The position numbers were made by a program, and so were the translations under genes. Shown here one piece after another: positions 18,982 through 26,465 of a stretch of 33,395 nucleotides of DNA. The notes beneath the pieces are model-generated. The model did not search any database. It worked only from the letters and a program-made list of their open reading frames with translations, and was not told the DNA's origin. The first letter of the stretch is position 1, and the number at the start of each line of letters is the position of its first letter. Source of the stretch: Hyphomicrobiales bacterium (GTDB lineage Bacteria; Pseudomonadota; Alphaproteobacteria; Rhizobiales; Hyphomicrobiaceae); the NCBI GenBank assembly GCA_003963125.1, contig RXJK01000028.1:1-33395 (forward strand), in the 5' to 3' direction.

Positions 18982-20013
18982 CTAGCTCACGCGGCGCAAC
19001 CCCGGCGCGGCCGCCGGCGGTTGGGGCGTGTAGGTGCGCGTCGGCGCCGCGAACCCGCACGACGTTCCATCCACGACCTTGATCTCCTTCTCCCACGGCA
19101 GCACGTACTGGCCCTTCGCGAGATCGGTCATGTAGGTATAGGGGCAGTCTTGCGCGCCGCCCTTGACGGCGACGTAGCCGCGATGGCCGAACTGGTAGAT
19201 GTTGTTCTCGACGCCCCAGTGGATGCGGGCCTCGTCGCACAGCTTTGGGCGCACCTCCGCCGTGATGATCTCGTCGGGAATGCCGTTCCCCGTCACGATG
19301 GGCGTGCCGTCGTAGTTGACGATCATGCCCTCGCCCATGGAGTTGAACGAGCCGTCGGAACCCGCGAGGCACACGCTTGCCGTATACATGAGATTGCAGA
19401 AGGCGTTCGACTGGTTGGTGAAGTGCCAGGCCTGCCGGATCGGCGCCGTGTAGCCGGCCGTACGCAGCATGATGTTGGCGCCCTTGTAGGCGCACTCGCG
19501 CGCCATCTCCGGGAACATGCCGTCGTGGCAGATGATCAGCGCGATCTTGCTGCCGTTCGGGCCGTCGCAGACGGGAATGCCGATATCGCCCGGCTCCCAC
19601 GGCTCGACAGGCACCCAGGGATGCATCTTGCGGTAATAGAGCTTCAACTCGCCCTTGTTGTCGATGATGAGGCCGCTGTTGAAAGGATTGCCGTGCGGGT
19701 TGAACTCCATGATGGAGAAGCAGCCCCAGATGTTGTTGCGCACGCACGCCGCCTTGAACTTGGCGACCTCCGGCCCGTCGAGCGAGCACATGATCTCCGG
19801 GTTGATGTCCATTGACAGCCCGTGCAGGGCGTACTCGGGGAACACGACCAGATCCATGGTCGCGAGGTTGCGCCGGGCCTTGTCGACGAGCCCGCAAATG
19901 CGGTCGGTTTGCGCGGCGAGATCCGCTTTCGTCACCACCGACGGGTTCTGGATCTGCACGAGGCCGATGACGACGCCATCGGGCGATTTGTTCAAGCCGC
20001 CAAGTCCGCTCAT
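18982..20013 (-). CDS. amiF: Formamidase / aliphatic amidase (nitrilase superfamily, AmiF-like)
   Basis: 'DLVVFPEYALHGL' (Glu), 'YYRKMHPWVPVEPWEPGDIGIPV' (Lys), 'ALIICHDGMFPEMARECAYKGANIMLRTAGY' (Cys); close to AmiF: 'GEGMIVNYDGTPIV', 'WGVENNIYQFGHRGYVA'. Confidence 0.88.
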   Translation of the reverse strand: MSGLGGLNKSPDGVVIGLVQIQNPSVVTKADLAAQTDRICGLVDKARRNLATMDLVVFPEYALHGLSMDINPEIMCSLDGPEVAKFKAACVRNNIWGCFSIMEFNPHGNPFNSGLIIDNKGELKLYYRKMHPWVPVEPWEPGDIGIPVCDGPNGSKIALIICHDGMFPEMARECAYKGANIMLRTAGYTAPIRQAWHFTNQSNAFCNLMYTASVCLAGSDGSFNSMGEGMIVNYDGTPIVTGNGIPDEIITAEVRPKLCDEARIHWGVENNIYQFGHRGYVAVKGGAQDCPYTYMTDLAKGQYVLPWEKEIKVVDGTSCGFAAPTRTYTPQPPAAAPGLRRVS

Positions 20014-20204
20014 GTCGACGCTCCCGGTGCAAAGGATGTGGCAATCACGCGAGATGTGTCTGCAAGAGGCGTACCGGATCGCGAAGTTGAGCCCGGGCAT
20101 GGACTTGATGAAAGGCGCGCCGTATCCCGCCCAATCTGTGGGCGCATAGCGGCCAATCCGATTGTCATCGCAGCATTTCTCAACGGCAGTCAGGCGCTAT
20201 GGCG

Positions 20205-20223
20205 TGATCAGTTCCGCTGATCA
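20205..20223. promoter_or_regulatory. Inverted repeat TGATCAG-ttccg-CTGATCA, candidate upstream activator site
   Basis: 7-bp perfect arms; about 85-103 bp upstream of the TSS predicted from the sigma-54 element. Confidence 0.35.
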
Positions 20224-20281
20224 GAGTGAGAAGCGCTCGTGAAAACCGGCAGTTCAGCAGCTTTCGCTATTGCCCACCCAC

Positions 20282-20297
20282 TGGCATCGGCATTGCA
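20282..20297 (+). promoter_or_regulatory. Sigma-54 (-24/-12) promoter TGGCAT-N5-TTGCA
   Basis: TGGCATCGGCATTGCA; GG-N10-GC spacing exact; predicted TSS near 20308, SD-like CTGGGGAG next, ATG at 20328. Confidence 0.65.
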
Positions 20298-20327
20298 ACT
20301 CTCCTGCAAACCCTGGGGAGAACGGCA

Positions 20328-21692
20328 ATGGCTTTGGACGAGGAAGCGCCTGAGACCGTCTGCGGCTGCGGGTGTGGCGGCGACATGGCCCGGCACAAGG
20401 CGGAGATGTCCGAAGCCGGCGCCACGCCGGACTCCGAGGGCACCGAGGCCTACGTCGATCGCGCGGTCGACCACGCCATCCTGCAGGCCCTGTTCCCGCG
20501 CCCGCTGGCGCGCCGGGCACTGCTCAAAGCCGTCGGCGCATCGACTTTGCTCGCGGCGCTTGCCGACGCCTTCCCGCTAGCCGGCAGCCGCGCGCTGGCG
20601 CAGCAGGCGGGCGCGTTGGAAAAGACCAAGCTCAACGTCGGCTTCGTCCCCATCACCTGCACCGTGCCGATCCTCCTCGCGCAAGCCATGGGCGAGTACC
20701 AGAAGGAGGGGCTCGAGGTGAACCTCGCGCGCACGCCCGGCTGGGCCATCGTGCGCGACAAGCTCAACAGCGCCGAGTTCGACGCCTCGCACCTCGTGCT
20801 CGGCATGCCGCTCACCATGACGCTCGGCATCGGCTCGCAGCCCATCAGGACCATGGTCTCCACCGTCCAGAACGTGAACGGCAACGCCATCGTCCTGCAC
20901 GTGAAGCACAAGGACAAGCGCGACCCCAAGCAATGGAAAGGCTTCAAGCTCGGCATCCCGCATGAGCATTCCATGCACGCGATGCTGCTGCGCTACTACC
21001 TCGCCGAAGCGGGCCTCGATCCCGACAAGGACGTCGAGCTGCGCGTGTTCCCGCCGCCGGACTCGGTCGCCAACATGGCCGCGGGCAACCTCGACGGCAT
21101 GCTGTTCGCCGAACCCTGGGGCCAGCGCGCGGTGTTCGAGGGCATCGGCTTCATGCACATGCTCACCAAGGACATCTTCCCGAACCATCCCTGCTGCACG
21201 CTGTCTGTGACCGAGAAGTTCGTGAAGGAGAACCCGAACGCCTACGGCGCCATGTTCCGTGCCGTGGTGCGGGCGACGGAGTTCGCTGACAAGCAGGCGA
21301 ACCGCGCGCAGGTCGCCGATCTCCTCGCGCCCGCCAACTACCTGAACCAGCCCAAGACCGTGCTCGAGCAGGTTCTCCTCGGCCGCTTCGCAGATGGCCT
21401 CGGCGGCATCGTCACGGTCGAGGACCGCATCGGTTTCAAGGCGCTGCCTTACCAATCGACGGCGATCTGGCTGCTCACCCAGTTGCGCCGCTGGAACTTC
21501 ATCCCGACCGACCTCAACTATGCCGAGGTCGCCAAAACCGTGTTCCTGTCGTCGGAAGCCGAGAAGCGGATGAAGGACATGGGGCTCTCCCCGCCGGAGA
21601 CGACCATGCTGAAGCACGTGATCCTGGGCAAGGAGTTCGATCCGGCCCAGGCCGACACTTACCTCAAGAGCTTCGCGATCAAGCGGGCCTAG
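20328..21692 (+). CDS. NrtA/CmpA-like ABC transporter substrate-binding protein with Tat-type signal
   Basis: 'LARRALLKAVGASTLLAALADAFPLAGSRALAQ' twin-Arg leader; 'LNVGFVPITCTVPILLAQAMGEYQKEGLEVNL'; Cys-rich N-terminus 'VCGCGCGGD'. Confidence 0.85.
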   Translation: MALDEEAPETVCGCGCGGDMARHKAEMSEAGATPDSEGTEAYVDRAVDHAILQALFPRPLARRALLKAVGASTLLAALADAFPLAGSRALAQQAGALEKTKLNVGFVPITCTVPILLAQAMGEYQKEGLEVNLARTPGWAIVRDKLNSAEFDASHLVLGMPLTMTLGIGSQPIRTMVSTVQNVNGNAIVLHVKHKDKRDPKQWKGFKLGIPHEHSMHAMLLRYYLAEAGLDPDKDVELRVFPPPDSVANMAAGNLDGMLFAEPWGQRAVFEGIGFMHMLTKDIFPNHPCCTLSVTEKFVKENPNAYGAMFRAVVRATEFADKQANRAQVADLLAPANYLNQPKTVLEQVLLGRFADGLGGIVTVEDRIGFKALPYQSTAIWLLTQLRRWNFIPTDLNYAEVAKTVFLSSEAEKRMKDMGLSPPETTMLKHVILGKEFDPAQADTYLKSFAIKRA

Positions 21693-21707
21693 CAGCGGAG
21701 ACATGCA

Positions 21708-22022
21708 GTGACGCGCGGATACCACGACATCGGCGGCGAGGACTACGGCCCCATCCCCCAGGTCGAACTGCCCTGGCTGCATTGGGAGAAGCAAGTCGAA
21801 GCGGTGCGTAACCTGCTCGGCGACGGCACACGCCGCATCATCTCCCTCGACGAGATGCGCCGCGGCTTCGAGTCTTTCGGTGCGGACAAGTACAAGATGT
21901 ACTCGTTCTATCGGCGCCGCCTCGAATCCATGATCGACGTGCTGATCGAGAAGGGCGTCATCACCCGCGAGGAACTCGACGCCGAGATCGCCGAAGTCCG
22001 TTCGCGCTGGTGCCCTCCCTGA
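21708..22022 (+). CDS. Thiocyanate hydrolase/nitrile hydratase family: N-terminal half of beta (ScnB-like)
   Basis: GTG start; 'HDIGGEDYGPIPQVELPWLHWEKQVEAVRNLL' ... 'FYRRRLESMIDVLIEKGVITREEL' as in NHase beta N-domain. Confidence 0.82.
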   Translation: MTRGYHDIGGEDYGPIPQVELPWLHWEKQVEAVRNLLGDGTRRIISLDEMRRGFESFGADKYKMYSFYRRRLESMIDVLIEKGVITREELDAEIAEVRSRWCPP

Positions 22023-22411
22023 TCGCGGAGCGTCCCATGCGTGGCAGGTTCAAGGTCGGCGATCGCGTGACCGTGCTCGAGCTGAACAAAGCCGGCCACA
22101 TCCGTACGCCGTTCTACGTGCGCCACAAGACGGGCGTCGTGGTGCAGGATTGCGGCCTGTTCCTCAACCCCGAGGATCTCGCTGTCGGCATCACGAGCGG
22201 GCCGGTGGTTAAGCTCTACCGCGTGCAGTTCCAGCAACGCGATCTCTGGCCCGACTACAAGGGCGCCCCGCAGGACACGCTCTGCATCGAGATCTACGAC
22301 CATTGGCTCGAAGCCGCCCGCACCACCGCTCGAAAGTCCGCGCCCAAACCTGCTTCCAAGAAGAAGCCCGCCACGAGGAAGAAGAATGAGCCACGAAGCG
22401 CACGAGCATGA
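22010..22411 (+). CDS. Thiocyanate hydrolase/nitrile hydratase family: C-terminal half of beta (ScnA-like)
   Basis: 'FKVGDRVTVLELNKAGHIRTPFYVRHKTGVVV' ... 'VKLYRVQFQQRDLWPDYKGAPQDTLCIEIYDHWLE', the NHase beta SH3-like domain; alternative start ATG 22037. Confidence 0.85.
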   Translation: MPSLIAERPMRGRFKVGDRVTVLELNKAGHIRTPFYVRHKTGVVVQDCGLFLNPEDLAVGITSGPVVKLYRVQFQQRDLWPDYKGAPQDTLCIEIYDHWLEAARTTARKSAPKPASKKKPATRKKNEPRSARA

Positions 22412-23078
22412 CGACCATGATCACGGCGACCACGACCACGACCACGCTCATGATCACGGCGGCAAGCATTCGCACCCGAGCTTGGTGATCGAGGACGAGG
22501 CCGGCAACATCGAGGGCCAGATCATGATCGATGCCCTGCAGAACCTGCTCGTTGCCCGCAACCTGCTCGCGCATCAGGAGGTGACGCAGGAAATCGAGAA
22601 ACTGGAATCACCGGGCGTGCATCAGGGCGCCAAGATCGTCGCGCGCGCCTGGACCGACCCGGCCTTCAAACAGCGGCTGCTGGCGAACGGCAAGTCCGCT
22701 GCCGCCGAACTCGACATCAAGGTCGGCGAGGCGCAGCTCGTCGTGGTCGAGAACACGCCCGACACCCACAACCTCATCACCTGCACGCTGTGTTCGTGCT
22801 ACCCGCGCTCGATCCTCGGCCAGCCGCCGTCCTGGTACATCTCCAAGGCCTACCGCGCTCGCGCCGTCCGCGAGCCGCGCGCCGTGCTGGCGGAATTCGG
22901 CATGTCGCTGCCCGACGATGTCGAACTCGTCGTCCACGACAGCAACGCGGACATGCGCTACCTCGTCCTGCCGGAGCGCCCCGAGGGTGCCGAAACCTGG
23001 AGCGAGGACAAGCTTGCCGAACTCGTCACGCGCGATTGCATGATCGGCGTGTCGAAAGCACTTCCCGCGCAGTCATAG
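22386..23078 (+). CDS. Thiocyanate hydrolase/nitrile hydratase family: catalytic alpha (ScnC-like) subunit
   Basis: Co-type metal motif CTLCSC (Cys133/136/138; nt 22782-22799) followed by 'YPRSILGQPPSWY', 'EPRAVLAEFG'; 12 His in the first 30 residues. Confidence 0.9.
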   Translation: MSHEAHEHDDHDHGDHDHDHAHDHGGKHSHPSLVIEDEAGNIEGQIMIDALQNLLVARNLLAHQEVTQEIEKLESPGVHQGAKIVARAWTDPAFKQRLLANGKSAAAELDIKVGEAQLVVVENTPDTHNLITCTLCSCYPRSILGQPPSWYISKAYRARAVREPRAVLAEFGMSLPDDVELVVHDSNADMRYLVLPERPEGAETWSEDKLAELVTRDCMIGVSKALPAQS

Positions 23079-23268
23079 CGGGTTGATCACTCTGGTGAAG
23101 GCGCTATCACGCGGCATCGTAGCGAAGGCCTCACCGCACACAGCGGACATTGCAAGGCCGCGTTAACCCGGCACTTACCGTGATCTGATGATTTCCATCT
23201 CGTTTACGGTTTTTCACCGGGGGCGGCTGTAGTGTCCTGCGTGTGAGTTCAACCACTGAGGCCTATCC

Positions 23269-23439
23269 ATGAAGTCCCTTCTTTCCCGGTTTGTCAAAGA
23301 CGAGTCCGGCGCGACCGCCATCGAGTATGGCCTCATCGCCGCTCTCATCGCCGTCGGCATCATTGGCGCTGCCAAGAGCCTCGGCAACCAGGTCAGCGGC
23401 ACGTTCAACAACGTCGCCACCGCCATGAAGAACGCCTGA
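23269..23439 (+). CDS. Flp family type IVb pilin (56 aa; not in the ORF track)
   Basis: MKSLLSRFVKDESGATAIEYGLIAALIAVGIIGAAKSLGNQVSGTFNNVATAMKNA; canonical 'DESGATAIEYGLIAALIAV'. Confidence 0.95.
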   Translation: MKSLLSRFVKDESGATAIEYGLIAALIAVGIIGAAKSLGNQVSGTFNNVATAMKNA

Positions 23440-23478
23440 TCTCAGGCGTTCGCGTGGTGTGATCTGTTCGGCAGTGAT

Positions 23479-23511
23479 CGAGCGCGGGCCCCTCCGCGCT
23501 CGTTTCCTTTT
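23479..23511 (+). terminator. Rho-independent terminator after the Flp pilin
   Basis: CGAGCGCGG-gcccct-CCGCGCTCG followed by TTTCCTTTT. Confidence 0.8.
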
Positions 23512-23541
23512 GCGTCTGCCATGTGCTGAGCGCGCCCGGGC

Positions 23542-24459
23542 CTACGGCACGTACTTCTTCAGCTCGCCCGCGATATCGACGGCCTGCACGACCTCGGTCA
23601 GCGCGCCGACGAGCGGCGGCAGCGGATGCCGCTCGGCAATCAGAAGCCCCATCGTGTTGCTCGCGAGCGGCTCCACGAGCGGGATGGCCTTCGTGCCCTG
23701 CCAGCCGCTGATCAGGAAGAAGAACGAGTGCGGCACGATCGTGAACCACGCGCCCGAGCGCACGTGCGAGCACAACACGACGGCGCAATCGGTATCGATC
23801 ACCGTCTTCGGTGACACGCCCGCGCTCTGGAAGATGCTGTCCAGCAGCAGCCGGTTCAGCATTTCCGGCGAGAGCAGGCACAGCGGCAGATCGGCGGCCT
23901 CGCGCCAGCTCACCTGCGCCTGCGTGGCGATGGCATGCCCCTCGGGCGCCAGCAGGTAATAGCTCTCCTCGTAGAGATCGTAGGGCCGCAGCCCCGCGTG
24001 CGTTGCGTGGTCGAGGTAGGTGATGCCGACCTCGAGATCGAAGCGTTCGAGCCCGCGCACGATTTGCGCGCTCGTCTGCGACTGGAGCGACACCGTCACG
24101 CCCGGAAACTGCTTCTGGAACGGCGTGGTGATCAGCGACACCATGGGCGTCGCCATCGGGATCACCCCGATCCGAAGATGGCCCGACAACTTTTCCGGGT
24201 CGGAGCCTGCGATCTGCTGCAGCAGGGTCTTGCGGTCCGCCAGCAGCCCCCGCGCCCACTCCAGGATGCGCGTGCCCTCGGGCGTGAAGCCGCGAAAACC
24301 CTGGTTGCGGCGGTCCACGATCGGGACGCCAAACTCCTGCTCGATGTTGCGGAGCGCCTGGGACAGGGCCGACTGGCTGATCTCGCACGCCTGCGCAGCA
24401 CGCCCGAAATGCCGTTCGCGGGCCAGGATGACGAGATACTCCAGTTGTCGCAGCTGCAT
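23542..24459 (-). CDS. LysR family transcriptional regulator
   Basis: 'MQLRQLEYLVILARERHFGRAAQACEISQSALSQALRNIEQEFGVPIVDR' HTH plus LysR effector domain. Confidence 0.95.
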   Translation of the reverse strand: MQLRQLEYLVILARERHFGRAAQACEISQSALSQALRNIEQEFGVPIVDRRNQGFRGFTPEGTRILEWARGLLADRKTLLQQIAGSDPEKLSGHLRIGVIPMATPMVSLITTPFQKQFPGVTVSLQSQTSAQIVRGLERFDLEVGITYLDHATHAGLRPYDLYEESYYLLAPEGHAIATQAQVSWREAADLPLCLLSPEMLNRLLLDSIFQSAGVSPKTVIDTDCAVVLCSHVRSGAWFTIVPHSFFFLISGWQGTKAIPLVEPLASNTMGLLIAERHPLPPLVGALTEVVQAVDIAGELKKYVP

Positions 24460-24518
24460 CAGGAATCCTGCTCGCCATGCCGTTCGCAGGCGCGGCCGAA
24501 GGCCGGGCATCGAACCTT

Positions 24519-24546
24519 CATGTTTGCCTATTTATAGGCAAACATG
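24519..24546. promoter_or_regulatory. Perfect 28-bp palindrome CATGTTTGCCTAT-TT-ATAGGCAAACATG, candidate LysR operator
   Basis: 13-bp perfect arms, 60 bp upstream of the LysR start; contains T-N11-A cores; no U-tract. Confidence 0.7.
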
Positions 24547-24864
24547 AGCGGCGGCGGAACCGGCATCTGCGGCATTCTGGCAAGCCTTTGAATCTTTTGC
24601 GGTTCAACGAACGCGAGGAGAGTGTCCGCGGTGCCGCGGCGCAAACCCGCAGCGGAGAGTGCCGGCCGGCGCTCGAAATCCAAAGCACCTTACGGCCCGT
24701 CGAAATCCTGGTTTGACAGGTGCAGAACGGCGTCGGAAACCCATCGACAAACGGCTCGGGCTGCGATAGAAGGCCCGCCAATCCCTTAGCATGGATGCTG
24801 CACTGACTGGGAAACCATGTCCCAGATCGAGTGGCGCATTGGCCGTACCCAAGGACGTTATGTC

Positions 24865-25560
24865 ATGAGCGCTGTACCGATCATCCAGGATATCGAGCGT
24901 CGCCAGATCGATAAGATCAAGAGCCAGCGCAGCGTGCCGGAATTCAGCCCCGGCGACACCGTGCGCGTCATGGTGAAGGTCATCGAGGTCGTCGAAGAGA
25001 CCAAGGACAAGAAGAAGGCCAAGGCCGCTGAGCCGAAGATCAACGTCCGCCTGCAGGCCTACGAGGGTCTCGTCATCGCCCGCTCCGGCAGCGGCCTCAA
25101 TGAGAGCTTCACGGTCCGCAAGATTTCCTACGGCGAGGGCGTGGAGCGCGTGTTCCCGATCTACTCGCCCTACATCGCCGAGATCGAGGTTCTGCGTCGC
25201 GGCAAGGTCCGCCGCGCGAAGCTCTATTATCTGCGCGGACGTCGCGGCAAGGCCGCCCGCATCTTCGAGCGCACGGACGCCCGCGCCAAGCGCCTCAACG
25301 CCGCCTTCAAGGGCTTCAAGCGTCCCAAGGGCGAGGCCGACGACCTCACCAAGATCAAGGGCATCCCGGCGGATCTCGCCGGCCGCCTCAACGGCATCGG
25401 CGTGATCAAGTTCGAACAGATCGCCAACTTATCCGACGAGGACATCGCCAACGTCGACGAGGCGCTGTCGCTGGACGGTCGCATCGAGCGCGACAAGTGG
25501 GTCGAGCAGGCCCAGGGGCTGATGGCGGAAGCCGCCGCCACCGAAGTGCCGGCCGCCTGA
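24865..25560 (+). CDS. rplS: 50S ribosomal protein L19 with C-terminal HhH-like extension
   Basis: '[17 protein letters not shown]', '[42 protein letters not shown]', '[23 protein letters not shown]'; extra C-terminal '[44 protein letters not shown]'. Confidence 0.95.
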   Translation: MSAVPIIQDIERRQIDKIKSQRSVPEFSPGDTVRVMVKVIEVVEETKDKKKAKAAEPKINVRLQAYEGLVIARSGSGLNESFTVRKISYGEGVERVFPIYSPYIAEIEVLRRGKVRRAKLYYLRGRRGKAARIFERTDARAKRLNAAFKGFKRPKGEADDLTKIKGIPADLAGRLNGIGVIKFEQIANLSDEDIANVDEALSLDGRIERDKWVEQAQGLMAEAAATEVPAA

Positions 25561-25592
25561 GGTCGCACCGACCGACGCAACGTCGTAAGATC

Positions 25593-25640
25593 AAGCCGGC
25601 CGCGCGACTGCCTGATGGGCTCGCCGGCCGGTTTTCTTTT
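25593..25640 (+). terminator. Rho-independent terminator after rplS
   Basis: AAGCCGGCCG ... CGGCCGGTTT stem followed by a TTTTCTTTT tract. Confidence 0.7.
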
Positions 25641-25672
25641 GGGCACACCGTGACGCGAGAAGCGAGCCGAAC

Positions 25673-25903
25673 ATGCCGCGTCAGACCAATTCCCCCGCTT
25701 CGCGCGAACGCCGTCTCCGCCGCATCGCGTCGCGCAAAGGCCTTGTCCTGCGCAAGGTTGCCGAAGGCCTCGAGCGCGGCCGTTTCTATGTCGAGCCGGA
25801 AGGGGCGGGGCCGTGGAAGCGCGGCCAGAAAGCACCGACCTTCACGCTGGACGAAATTGCAGCCCAGATCGAAGGCGACGAGGATGACGACTCGGAGGAA
25901 TGA
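25673..25903 (+). CDS. Small hypothetical protein (76 aa)
   Basis: Basic N-terminus, acidic tail (EGDEDDDSEE); no better overlapping ORF. Confidence 0.55.
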   Translation: MPRQTNSPASRERRLRRIASRKGLVLRKVAEGLERGRFYVEPEGAGPWKRGQKAPTFTLDEIAAQIEGDEDDDSEE

Positions 25904-25930
25904 CCGGAGATGGAGGGCGGCACGCCAGCG

Positions 25931-26254
25931 CTACTGCCGCGCGTGATCCGTGCGATGCAGTTCCGCGCAGATCTCGTCGCGCATCCGCTTCTCTTCCACC
26001 GTCTCGTTCAACCGGCCCGCCTGGTAGTCCACGTGCCGCTGCGCGCAGCGCTCCCACTGTTCGGCACGCGCCTTGTCGTCGACCGCGAGCGTGGGCTTCG
26101 GCTTCAGCGGGGCTTCCGCCGCTCCGCGCGGTGGCCGGGCGATATCGTCCTTCAGCGACAGCTGCTGCGTCTCCACCGGCCGGCGAAACGGAAAGCAACC
26201 GCCGAGTAGCAGGACGGATGCGCCGACGAGAGCGCACGTGATGATCTTCGCCAT
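25931..26254 (-). CDS. Small putative lipoprotein
   Basis: 'MAKIITCALVGASVLLLGGC' lipobox. Confidence 0.65.
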   Translation of the reverse strand: MAKIITCALVGASVLLLGGCFPFRRPVETQQLSLKDDIARPPRGAAEAPLKPKPTLAVDDKARAEQWERCAQRHVDYQAGRLNETVEEKRMRDEICAELHRTDHARQ

Positions 26255-26465
26255 GGTCCCCTCCGGAGCGTCTCGGCGCCATCGCCGCGCGCTCATGAGC
26301 TGTGGAGTTCCGGTGCATATCCGATTCCTGCGGGCCAGCAGGGGATCCGGGGCCAGCGCCCTCAAGTTCGCGGTGGATGGCGCACGCAATGCCACTCTTG
26401 CCCTGTGGAAGACTCAATCGGCGCGCCGCACTTGCACGCGGCAGGCTGCGGCTTACATTGGGTCC

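Noticed and set aside
20028-20043. Minus-strand sigma-54-like element TGCCAC-N5-TTGCA before the formamidase
   Set aside because: The essential -24 GG is GC, and the implied TSS leaves only a few nt before the start at 20013 with no room for an SD.
23163-23180. CtrA-like TTAA...TTAC upstream of the Flp pilin
   Set aside because: Spacing is 8 rather than 7 and the second half is imperfect; too weak to call.
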